Origin: an uncultured Allomuricauda sp.
GTDB taxonomy: Bacteria > Bacteroidota > Bacteroidia > Flavobacteriales > Flavobacteriaceae
Assembly: GCA_937911965.1 (NCBI GenBank)
Contig: CALDPL010000102.1
Location: 1 to 9,670 of the forward strand
Direction of reading: 5' to 3'
DNA: 9,670 bases
Each line of letters starts with the position of its first letter. The stretch's first letter is position 1. Below are positions 1-6,419 of this stretch, one piece after another. The notes under the pieces are model-generated. The model had not been told where the DNA came from and searched no databases. It saw only the letters and a list, made by a program, of their open reading frames with translations. A program made the translations under genes and the position numbers.

Positions 1-1
1 A

Positions 2-1915
2 AAGGAGGAAGGCAGCCCCTATAGGGAAAACACCTTTGGATCCAATATTTCTACTCCCTTGGGGGATTTGGTGATTACTCCCAATACTCCCAATATCAAA
101 GCTTTAAAAGGAAGTGAATACCGGGTGGTCATCAATCCAGTCTCCGCTGTGGCCGACAGCTACCGAGGCCGGATAATCATCAATCCGATCGATCGATCGT
201 CTTCCATTCTTACACTATACTTACAGGATAGGATTCAGAGAAGATCCCAGGATGTAATCAATACCCTGATCGATGTCTATAATGAAAATGCCATTGAGGA
301 TAAAAAAATGGCGGCGGACAAAACCTCCAATTTTATCGATGCAAGGATTCGGGAAATCTATTCCAGCCTGGATGATGTCGACCAGACCGCTGAGGAGTTC
401 AAAACGGATCGGGGCATCACCGATATCACTTCGGAGTCGAATATCAACCTTAATGTGGGCATGGCCACACGACAGGAATTGGAAAGTGCGTCTTTACAAT
501 TGAACATAGCCTCCTCGATGAAGGATATCGTTGAGAGTCAAGATGGGTATGAAATTTTACCTTCAAATATTGGAATTTCAGACCCGTCCATTGCGGGTAC
601 CACGGCCCGTTATAACCAGCTGGTCATGGAACGGAACCGTTTGATGGAGAGTTCAAGTGCCATGAACCCGGTGGTCCAAAACCTGGATCGGGAATTGAGC
701 GGTCTAAAGCGGAACCTGCTTTCCAGTTTGAACAATACCACCAGCGGATTGGAACTTCAGGTCAACAGCCTGTCCCAGCAACAATCGAGAATCAACAGTA
801 GGATTTACTCTGCACCCAGCAATGAAAGGGAATTGCGGGATATAACCCGTAGGCTCACGACCACGGAATCCCTTTACATCTATTTGTTGGAAAAAAGGGA
901 AGAAGCGCAGATTGCATTTGCCTCGGCCGCCCCACCTTCTTCCATAGTGGACAGGGCCTATAGCACCAGCTCCGCTCCGGTCTCCCCCAATAAGATGATG
1001 AACTATATGGCATGTGCGTTCCTGGGGGTCGTCATTCCCTTTCTGATTATCTACGTCAGAGGGGTCCTGGACAATAAAGTGCACAGCAAACAGGGGTTGG
1101 AAGCAGTGGTTGGGGATGATATTCCCGTAATTGCGGAACTTCCGAAAATAAAGAGGAGGGAAAGTAAGATCATCAAAAAGGACGACCGTTCCGTTTTGGC
1201 CGAGTCCGTCAGGATTTTAAGGACCAACCTTAACTATATTCAGAATACCCGGCAGTCCCATTCAAAAAACAATCTGATTTTCATTACCTCTAGTGTCCCC
1301 GGGGAAGGTAAGACTTTTGTATCTTCAAATCTGGCCATGGTCTATGCCAATACCGGAAAAAAGGTTCTATTAATCGGAGCGGATATCAGGAATCCAAAGC
1401 TTTATGATTTCTTTTCCGATCCGGATTTGGCCGCTACGGGGAAAATGGAGCCCAAGAGAAGTAACAAAAATGGACTTACTGAATATTTGGTCGATCCCAA
1501 TTTGAGTATTGATGATATTGTGGTGCCCGGGAAGGTGAACGACAACGCGGTGGATATCATTTTTTCCGGTAAAATACCACCAAACCCAACTGAACTGTTG
1601 ATGAAGGAAAGGATGGGGGAGCTCTTTAGGAAGGCATCCGAACTTTATGACTATGTAATTGTGGATACGGCCCCGCTGATGGTTGTTACGGATACCCTTT
1701 TGATCAGCGACCATGCCAGTCAGATCCTCTATGTGGTCAAGGCAGGTGCTACTGAGGAAAAGGTCCTTGAATTCCCAATGAAGCTCAAGAAAGAGGGAAA
1801 ACTCAAAGGACTCTCCTTTGTGGTGAACAATGTCGATCAATCCAATTTGGGTTATGGAGGCAAATATGGCTATGGCTATGGAAAGTCCATTAAAAAATGG
1901 TGGAACTTCGGTTAG
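2..1915 (+). CDS. wzc: Wzc-type polysaccharide co-polymerase / tyrosine autokinase (5' end cut by window edge)
   Basis: Inner-membrane protein that controls capsule or exopolysaccharide chain length and export and autophosphorylates on C-terminal tyrosines. The reading frame is open from base 2, so the N-terminus (first membrane segment and start of the Wzz domain) lies outside the window; a TTG at 59 is not the start. Numbering residues from base 59: a periplasmic coiled-coil region to about 300, a proline-containing approach (APVSPNK), then a membrane helix at about 313-335. The cytoplasmic BY-kinase domain follows: EX2RX2R oligomerisation motif (E382, R385, R388), Walker A SVPGEGKT (K418), Walker A' as GADIR near 440-444, and Walker B ending VIVDTAP (D536). 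The tail LGYGGKYGYGYGK holds the tyrosine cluster (four Tyr). In the classical Walker A' (DxDxR) the first Asp is usual; here it is Gly, which I recall as common in Bacteroidota. It converges with its probable phosphatase. Family assignment is secure; the polysaccharide is unknown. Confidence 0.95.
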   Translation, partial: KEEGSPYRENTFGSNISTPLGDLVITPNTPNIKALKGSEYRVVINPVSAVADSYRGRIIINPIDRSSSILTLYLQDRIQRRSQDVINTLIDVYNENAIEDKKMAADKTSNFIDARIREIYSSLDDVDQTAEEFKTDRGITDITSESNINLNVGMATRQELESASLQLNIASSMKDIVESQDGYEILPSNIGISDPSIAGTTARYNQLVMERNRLMESSSAMNPVVQNLDRELSGLKRNLLSSLNNTTSGLELQVNSLSQQQSRINSRIYSAPSNERELRDITRRLTTTESLYIYLLEKREEAQIAFASAAPPSSIVDRAYSTSSAPVSPNKMMNYMACAFLGVVIPFLIIYVRGVLDNKVHSKQGLEAVVGDDIPVIAELPKIKRRESKIIKKDDRSVLAESVRILRTNLNYIQNTRQSHSKNNLIFITSSVPGEGKTFVSSNLAMVYANTGKKVLLIGADIRNPKLYDFFSDPDLAATGKMEPKRSNKNGLTEYLVDPNLSIDDIVVPGKVNDNAVDIIFSGKIPPNPTELLMKERMGELFRKASELYDYVIVDTAPLMVVTDTLLISDHASQILYVVKAGATEEKVLEFPMKLKKEGKLKGLSFVVNNVDQSNLGYGGKYGYGYGKSIKKWWNFG

Positions 1916-1934
1916 TCAAAAAACGGGGTCCAAA

Positions 1935-2678
1935 TCAATAAAAAGTTTCAATGGTACGTTGAATCACGGGGAGCAATCTGTGCAATGTGCCGTTCTTAAG
2001 CCTGATTTCCTTCAGACGTTCCAGTTGTCTTATATTGTGGACGTCGGACCCAACATAGTCAATCATTTGGTCCTTTAGGAGTCTTTCCCCCATTTTCTGT
2101 ACTTCCTTGCCATAGGACTCCTGTCCCAGGGAAAGAAGGTTCAATTGGAACTGAATCCCCTCCGATTTCATTTTGGCATAGGTCCCATAATTTTGGTGGA
2201 AGTACATATAGCGTTCCGGGTGGGCCAGGACGGGGAAAAAGTTGTTGCCAATGATCTGGTCCACCGCATAGTCAAAATTCAGTGCGGGCTGCAGGTAGGA
2301 CATTTCAATAAGTAGATGGTGTTCACTGAGCCCAAGGACCTGTTTTTGTTCCAGGATGTTCTCGAAATTGTCATCGATCATATGTTCCGCGGCATATTTG
2401 ATCGAAACCCCGTTCATCTTTTTCTTTTTCAAACCTTTCTGTAAGCTATCATGTGCATTTTTGATGGTCTTCGGGTTATTGTCGTAATGGTGGTGCATAA
2501 TATGTGGCGTGCATATGAAATGGGTCACCCCGAATTCTGAAAACCCCTGGATAAGCTCCGTGGATTCATCCACTGTCTTGGCCCCATCATCAATGCCCGG
2601 TAGGATATGGTTGTGGATATCCACCAGACCATGCAAGTAATCCACCAAATATTTTTTCTTTAGAAAAAATTCGACCAT
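1935..2678 (-). CDS. CpsB/CapC (YwqE)-type PHP-domain protein-tyrosine phosphatase
   Basis: Metal-dependent cytoplasmic phosphatase of the PHP superfamily, 247 aa. The family dephosphorylates the tyrosine tail of Wzc-type kinases. Metal-binding motifs are all present: VDIHNHILPGIDDG near the N-terminus (His-x-His and Asp pair), CTPH, AEH, an Asn/Tyr-rich middle, LAHPERY and GSDVHN near the C-terminus. I place the start at the ATG at 2676-2678 (MVEFFLKKKYLVDYLHG): family members begin only some 15-20 residues before the HNH motif, and the 56 extra in-frame codons upstream (to 2846) have no family character and cover the probable promoter. A -7 box match lies 18 bp before this ATG. The gene is convergent with the kinase, so the two are transcribed separately although they act on one pathway. 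Family assignment is strong; pairing with the adjacent kinase is inferred from position. Confidence 0.93.
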   Translation of the reverse strand: MVEFFLKKKYLVDYLHGLVDIHNHILPGIDDGAKTVDESTELIQGFSEFGVTHFICTPHIMHHHYDNNPKTIKNAHDSLQKGLKKKKMNGVSIKYAAEHMIDDNFENILEQKQVLGLSEHHLLIEMSYLQPALNFDYAVDQIIGNNFFPVLAHPERYMYFHQNYGTYAKMKSEGIQFQLNLLSLGQESYGKEVQKMGERLLKDQMIDYVGSDVHNIRQLERLKEIRLKNGTLHRLLPVIQRTIETFY

Positions 2679-2695
2679 GTTTGGAAATTGGATTG

Positions 2696-2703
2696 CAAAT
2701 ATA
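2696..2703 (-). promoter_or_regulatory. Putative -7 box (TATATTTG) of the PHP phosphatase gene
   Basis: On the minus strand TATATTTG matches the Bacteroidota -7 consensus TAnnTTTG exactly and ends 17 bp before the chosen ATG, which would give a short leader. No convincing -33 TTTG is found at the usual distance; the nearest TTTTG is 33 bp upstream. The position supports the ATG at 2678 rather than a longer N-terminus. Half of a 7-bp inverted repeat (2702-2708) overlaps it. Confidence 0.4.
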
Positions 2704-2736
2704 ACGGATAAGGGCATTAGGATTGATTTTCCGTTA
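2702..2736. repeat. Inverted repeat TAACGGA / TCCGTTA, possible operator
   Basis: TAACGGA at 2702-2708 and its exact reverse complement TCCGTTA at 2730-2736 are separated by 21 bp. The left arm touches the -7 box proposed for the phosphatase gene, so a repressor bound here could block it. A 7-bp pair at this spacing can also arise by chance; no regulator is identified. Confidence 0.25.
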
Positions 2737-2880
2737 CAAAAGCTTCGGCTTGAAAATTCCGGCAAACTTCTATTGGGGTCCTTGATTTTGGACATGAAAG
2801 GGGAATCGGACGAACATTCCCTCGGAATTCGATATAGCTGTATCAATGCCCAAAGCGATTCATTAACAAAAGGCCAAAAT

Positions 2881-2899
2881 GATTAATGAAAGATTAATG
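2881..2899 (+). repeat. Direct repeat GATTAATG with 11-bp period, possible response-regulator box
   Basis: Two identical GATTAATG octamers at 2881-2888 and 2892-2899 are spaced by AAA, giving an 11-bp period, one helical turn. A weaker echo (GTAAATGA) begins at 2914, two turns later. OmpR/PhoB-family regulators typically bind as dimers to tandem direct repeats with this period, and such a regulator is encoded second in the operon that starts at 2949. Autoregulation is inference from spacing and position. Confidence 0.4.
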
Positions 2900-2948
2900 G
2901 ACCTAAGCGTAAAGTAAATGACTGCTGTTTTTTTGTTTATTTAGGGGC

Positions 2949-4223
2949 ATGCTAACCAAAAGGAATTTAATCGTACTAGTTTTCGTGGTCTCGGTGCTGG
3001 GACTTTTCGTGGTTCAATACCAATACCTCAGGGTGGGCCTTGGATTGGCCAGGGTACAGTTCTCCGAAAAGATGGATGGGACCCGGGCCAATATGGTCAA
3101 GGAACTCGCCGAGTTCAACTCCCTGACCTTTACCCTTGGCAACACCATCAGAAAGGACACTTCTGCGGTCAAGATCGGTCTGGACAGCCTTGAGAGGGCT
3201 TCCCGCTATTACCTAAATGATTATATCTCATATCAATTGGGGGTATCGGGAATCGATTTGCCCTTTACCTATTCCCTGTTTTCCAGGGATTCCACCGTCT
3301 ATATGGAATCGGTCCGGGAACACCTGAACGGGGAAGGGATGTTGCACTATCCCATAAAGCTTGAAGGCTACCTTCCCGAACTCCTGAAGAAGGACGTCGT
3401 CCTCGAACTGGGATTCCAGGACCTGAACAAGTATTTCATGAGGCAGTTGCAAGGACTCATCATCCCCGGTGCCCTGTTCCTATTGGCCATCATAGGGGTG
3501 GTCATTTGGGTGTTGAGGTCCTTTTATTGGCAGAGCAGCCTGATCACCACCACCAATGAATTCATCAACAACCTGACCCATGAACTCAAGACCCCGGTAT
3601 TTTCCATCGGACTGGCGAGCAAGATCCTGGAGGAGGGAGTAAGCGATGAAAAAAGACCGGTGGTGGAACTGATTCGCAAGGAAACCAGCCGTCTGGGGGT
3701 CCATATAGACAAGGTTTTGGAGCTCAGCAGTCTGGAATCCGGAAAAAAGGTGTTGGAATTCACGGACCTGGACTTTCGACCCAAATTGCTCCAGATCTGT
3801 GAGGACCATAAACTCTTGGGCGGCCATGGGGAACTGGATTTTGAATATGAACTGGCAGAGGGCCCCTATCCCATACGGGGGGAGGTCTTCCATTTGGAAA
3901 ACGTGATCGACAACCTTTTGGAAAACGCCAAAAAGTATTCGGACGATCCGGTGGTTCGCCTAAAGGCATACAAGGCCCAAGGATGGCTTAGGATAAGTAT
4001 TTCGGACAACGGACAGGGGATATCGAAAAAAGACCTTAAAAAGGTCTTCAGGAAGTATTACCGGGTCAAGAACGGGGATGTCCACAAGGTAAAGGGCTAC
4101 GGCCTTGGACTTTCCTATGTGCATAAAATCGTCAAAATGCACCGTGGCAAAATTGCGGTGGAAAGTAATCCGGGAGAGGGAACAACCTTTGTACTCTCCC
4201 TAAAATTGACCAAAAATGGATAG
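2949..4223 (+). CDS. Membrane sensor histidine kinase (HisKA/HATPase_c), RprX-like layout
   Basis: Inner-membrane sensor kinase, 424 aa, likely phosphorylating the regulator encoded next to it. Layout: N-terminal membrane helix (about 7-27), a periplasmic sensor of about 140 residues with no recognisable domain, second helix (about 170-191), no HAMP, then a dimerisation/phosphotransfer helix FINNLTHELKTP with the phospho-acceptor His211. The ATPase domain shows the N box LLENAKKY (N326), G1 ISDNGQGI (D353), F box (FRKYYRV) and G2 box GYGLGLSYV, so it should be active. The start ATG at 2949 begins directly with a positively charged N-terminus and the first helix; no Shine-Dalgarno sequence is seen, as is usual in Bacteroidota. 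The stop overlaps the regulator's start by 8 bp, so the two are probably translationally coupled. The signal is unknown. Layout and partner resemble RprX/RprY of Bacteroides, which is an analogy, not an orthology claim. Confidence 0.95.
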   Translation: MLTKRNLIVLVFVVSVLGLFVVQYQYLRVGLGLARVQFSEKMDGTRANMVKELAEFNSLTFTLGNTIRKDTSAVKIGLDSLERASRYYLNDYISYQLGVSGIDLPFTYSLFSRDSTVYMESVREHLNGEGMLHYPIKLEGYLPELLKKDVVLELGFQDLNKYFMRQLQGLIIPGALFLLAIIGVVIWVLRSFYWQSSLITTTNEFINNLTHELKTPVFSIGLASKILEEGVSDEKRPVVELIRKETSRLGVHIDKVLELSSLESGKKVLEFTDLDFRPKLLQICEDHKLLGGHGELDFEYELAEGPYPIRGEVFHLENVIDNLLENAKKYSDDPVVRLKAYKAQGWLRISISDNGQGISKKDLKKVFRKYYRVKNGDVHKVKGYGLGLSYVHKIVKMHRGKIAVESNPGEGTTFVLSLKLTKNG

Positions 4224-4914
4224 AAAGTATAAACTGCTCCTTGTTGAGGATGATGCTTCCCTGGGCTACCTGCTCTCGGAATATCTGGGGATGAAAGGCT
4301 TTGAGGTCACTTGGGCCAAAAACGCCCAAGAGGCCCTTTCCAAGGTGGAGACCAATGCCTATGACCTGGCCATCCTCGATGTGATGTTGCCCGATATGAA
4401 CGGTTTTGAGCTGTCCCAGAAGATTAAGGGCGTGAACCCGGAACTGCCCTTTTTGTTCCTGACGGCCAAATCCTTGAAGATCGATGTGCTCAAGGGTTTT
4501 TCCATGGGGGCCGTGGACTATCTGAAAAAGCCCATTGACGAGGAGGAACTGGTGGTGCGCATCAACGCACTCTTGTCCCGACTCGTGGTGGAACCCGAAG
4601 GGGAATCCAAGGAATCCCAATACAAGATCGGGGAATACACCCTGAACACCGAGAATTTTGAACTCAGGCACCAAGGGGACATCATAAAGCTCACCGGAAA
4701 GGAATTCGATCTATTGACCCTTTTGGCCATGAACAAGAACCAACTCTGTACCCATAAGGAAATCCTGACCACCATTTGGGACAAGAACGACTACTTCAAC
4801 AAAAAGAGCCTCAATGTTTTCATTTCCCATTTGAGGAAGCATTTGAGCAGGGACCCCAAAATATCCATAGTGAACGTCAACCGGCGGGGCTTCATGCTCC
4901 GAACCGAAGAATGA
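4216..4914 (+). CDS. OmpR/PhoB-family response regulator (RprY-like)
   Basis: DNA-binding response regulator, 232 aa, the usual family length. The receiver domain (1-120) has the acidic pocket VEDD (from residue 10), phospho-acceptor D55 in LAILDVMLPDMNG, conserved T83 and K105 (YLKKP). A winged-helix trans_reg_C domain follows (about 132-230): KLTGKEFDLLTLLAMN, then the recognition-helix region KSLNVFISHLRKHL and the closing hairpin VNVNRRGFML. Its ATG lies inside the last codons of the kinase gene (8-bp overlap). Family members bind tandem direct repeats, and one with 11-bp period lies about 50 bp before the kinase start, so autoregulation is possible. A hairpin with a T-run follows the stop. 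All catalytic residues are present. Confidence 0.95.
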   Translation: MDRKYKLLLVEDDASLGYLLSEYLGMKGFEVTWAKNAQEALSKVETNAYDLAILDVMLPDMNGFELSQKIKGVNPELPFLFLTAKSLKIDVLKGFSMGAVDYLKKPIDEEELVVRINALLSRLVVEPEGESKESQYKIGEYTLNTENFELRHQGDIIKLTGKEFDLLTLLAMNKNQLCTHKEILTTIWDKNDYFNKKSLNVFISHLRKHLSRDPKISIVNVNRRGFMLRTEE

Positions 4915-4948
4915 ACATTTTATCAAGTATGGCTTGGTTTTTGTGGTA

Positions 4949-4977
4949 GTTGGTCTTGACCGAACCAACCTTTTTTT
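4949..4977 (+). terminator. Rho-independent terminator-like hairpin after the OmpR-type regulator gene
   Basis: GTTGGT at 4949-4954 pairs perfectly with ACCAAC at 4964-4969 around a 9-nt loop, then one C and seven T (4971-4977). A competing tight hairpin, GGTC-TT-GACC, lies within 4952-4961. It stands 35 bp after the regulator stop, as a terminator should, but only 5 bp before the ATG at 4983. It may act as an attenuator for the genes behind it or mean that those have their own start of transcription. Confidence 0.6.
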
Positions 4978-4982
4978 GAGCT

Positions 4983-5225
4983 ATGTTCAAGTTTTTACGA
5001 AATAACGCTGAGAGTGCATCACTGCCGCAGCTGGATCGGCTGTACCAAGAAGCGATATCCAAGTTGTCCGACAGTGAGAAAATCGCCTATTGCCAAAGAT
5101 TGATCGAGAGTTCCCGCTTCGATTTGGCCCAATCCTGTCCCAAGAAGGACGCCACCCATCTGAAAAGCCTCATAGAGGCGGCCGATCAGGAAATCAGCAA
5201 GCTGAATTCGGACCGGGGGCACTGA
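4983..5225 (+). CDS. Small uncharacterised helical protein, 80 aa
   Basis: Not recognised. The ATG at 4983 is the first possible start after an in-frame stop at 4977-4979. The product is short, soluble, has no signal peptide or membrane segment, and reads as amphipathic helices: it opens MFKFLRNN, then LPQLDRLYQEAISKLSDSE and a second helical stretch IAYCQRLIES, ending in a charged helix (SLIEAADQEISKL). Two cysteines (in AYCQRL and SCPKKD) have no metal-site pattern. The opening and the LxxLYxEA helix faintly recall small Bacteroidota proteins of the Lacal_2735 type, but I would not assign it. Codon use matches its neighbours, which supports a real gene. It lies 86 bp before the soluble kinase on the same strand. 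A hairpin with a T-run fills the place where a ribosome-binding leader would be, so it is unclear how it is transcribed and translated. Confidence 0.6.
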   Translation: MFKFLRNNAESASLPQLDRLYQEAISKLSDSEKIAYCQRLIESSRFDLAQSCPKKDATHLKSLIEAADQEISKLNSDRGH

Positions 5226-5311
5226 TTCCCTTTTGGAAGGCCCCCATTCGGAAAAATACAGGCTGCGATCTCCCCATTTGCAGTGGGATTTTGTAATTTT
5301 CACCAAAGTCC

Positions 5312-6412
5312 ATGGCATTGTATACCGCCCAACAGAAATTAAAGGAACGCATCAAGGAACTTACCTGCCTCTACGAGGTCAGTTCCCTGATCGGAAACAG
5401 TGATTACGAGCAGATCGAAGAGGTATTGTGGGCCATTGCCTCCTGCCTGCAAAAGGCATGGCAGTACAATGAGGAAACCTATGTGGAACTAAAGGTCCCC
5501 CTGGGCACCTTTAAGGCCGGGAATGGGAAGGTGCCCCAGGTCTACCTCGAGTCCCCCCTTAAGGTGTTCAACGAGAAAAAGGGATCTATCAAGATTGGCT
5601 ATCCCGCCCCAAAATACACTGTGGGCGATTTCCTTTTGGAAGAGAAACAATTGTTGGACAACGTATGCCTGGAGGTCGGAAACCTCCTGGAGCGCAAGGA
5701 GATTAAAGAGAACCAGGAAGGGATCAGAAGGCAGGTGGAACAGGCGGACCGTTTGAGGATCTTGGGAGAGATCACCGCCGGTATCGCACACGAACTCAAC
5801 ACCCCCCTGGCGAACATCTTGGGCTTTGCGGAACTCCTCAAGGAACGGGTGGAAGGGGACCCCAAGGCCGTGAAGGACCTGGACAAGATCATCACCAATT
5901 CCATTTTTTCCCGGGAAGTGGTCAAAAAGCTGATGTTCTTTGCCTGTGAAATGCCGCAGGAACGCACCCTGGTGAACATCGTGCCGGTAATCGAGGATGC
6001 CATTGACCTGATGCAGACCACCCTGAGGCAGAATGAGATTTCCTGTGAGCTTTTGGTGGACCGGCCCGAAATCACCCTCCGCATGGACAAGATCCAATTG
6101 ACCCAGGTGCTCTTCAATTTGATCGTGAACGCGGTCTATTTCTCCCCTCCCAAAAGCAGCATCACCGTGGAAGTGCTGGAGCAGGTGGGCCAGGTGGTGT
6201 TGAAGATTTCCGATCAGGGGTCCGGGATTCCCAAGGGAAAGGCGGAACACATCTTTACCCCTTTCTTTTCCACCAAGCCCATAGGGGAGGGCAGCGGTCT
6301 TGGACTCTCCGTGGTCCACGGCATCCTCAAGAGCCATAAGGGGAGCATCGAGCACGCCCCCAATTCTCCCAAAGGCACTATCTTTACCATTAAACTTCCC
6401 AAAACCCCCTAA
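5312..6412 (+). CDS. Soluble NtrB-like sensor histidine kinase with N-terminal GAF-like sensor
   Basis: Cytoplasmic histidine kinase, 366 aa, with no membrane segment. An in-frame stop at 5294-5296 makes the ATG at 5312 the first start. N-terminal coiled coil (KLKERIKELTCLYEVSSLI), then a region to about 130 with the length and pattern of a GAF domain (assigned by pattern, not proven), a helical linker, and the phosphotransfer helix ILGEITAGIAHELNTPL with His160. ATPase motifs: N box FNLIVNAVYF (N273), G1 ISDQGSGI (D301), FTPFFSTKP, and G2 GEGSGLGLSVV. This is the HisKA/HATPase type found with NtrC-family regulators. The next gene, 7 bp downstream, encodes such a regulator, so they are almost certainly partners. 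It presumably senses an internal signal (small molecule, redox or a partner protein). A Cys in LMFFACEMPQ lies in the phosphotransfer domain; no ligand can be read from the sequence. Confidence 0.93.
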   Translation: MALYTAQQKLKERIKELTCLYEVSSLIGNSDYEQIEEVLWAIASCLQKAWQYNEETYVELKVPLGTFKAGNGKVPQVYLESPLKVFNEKKGSIKIGYPAPKYTVGDFLLEEKQLLDNVCLEVGNLLERKEIKENQEGIRRQVEQADRLRILGEITAGIAHELNTPLANILGFAELLKERVEGDPKAVKDLDKIITNSIFSREVVKKLMFFACEMPQERTLVNIVPVIEDAIDLMQTTLRQNEISCELLVDRPEITLRMDKIQLTQVLFNLIVNAVYFSPPKSSITVEVLEQVGQVVLKISDQGSGIPKGKAEHIFTPFFSTKPIGEGSGLGLSVVHGILKSHKGSIEHAPNSPKGTIFTIKLPKTP

Positions 6413-6419
6413 GGTGGAA

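Noticed and set aside
59..61. TTG as the start of the tyrosine kinase gene
   Set aside because: The frame is open back to base 2 and the family needs an N-terminal membrane helix before this point, so the gene is simply cut by the edge.
1887..1900. CCATT-AAAA-AATGG hairpin as a terminator between the convergent genes
   Set aside because: It lies inside the kinase coding end, is only 5 bp with A/T content, and no T-run follows on either strand.
2679..2846. N-terminal extension of the PHP phosphatase
   Set aside because: The extra 56 residues have no family character, lie over the -7 box and inverted repeat, and would place the HNH motif far too deep.
4930..4945. TGGCTTGG...TTGT as a sigma-54 promoter before the 80-aa gene
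   Set aside because: Both the -24 and -12 elements miss key bases, and the terminator-like hairpin lies directly downstream.
6300..6419. Upstream start of the sigma-54 activator at 6300
   Set aside because: It runs out of frame through the kinase gene; the receiver domain starts correctly from ATG 6420.
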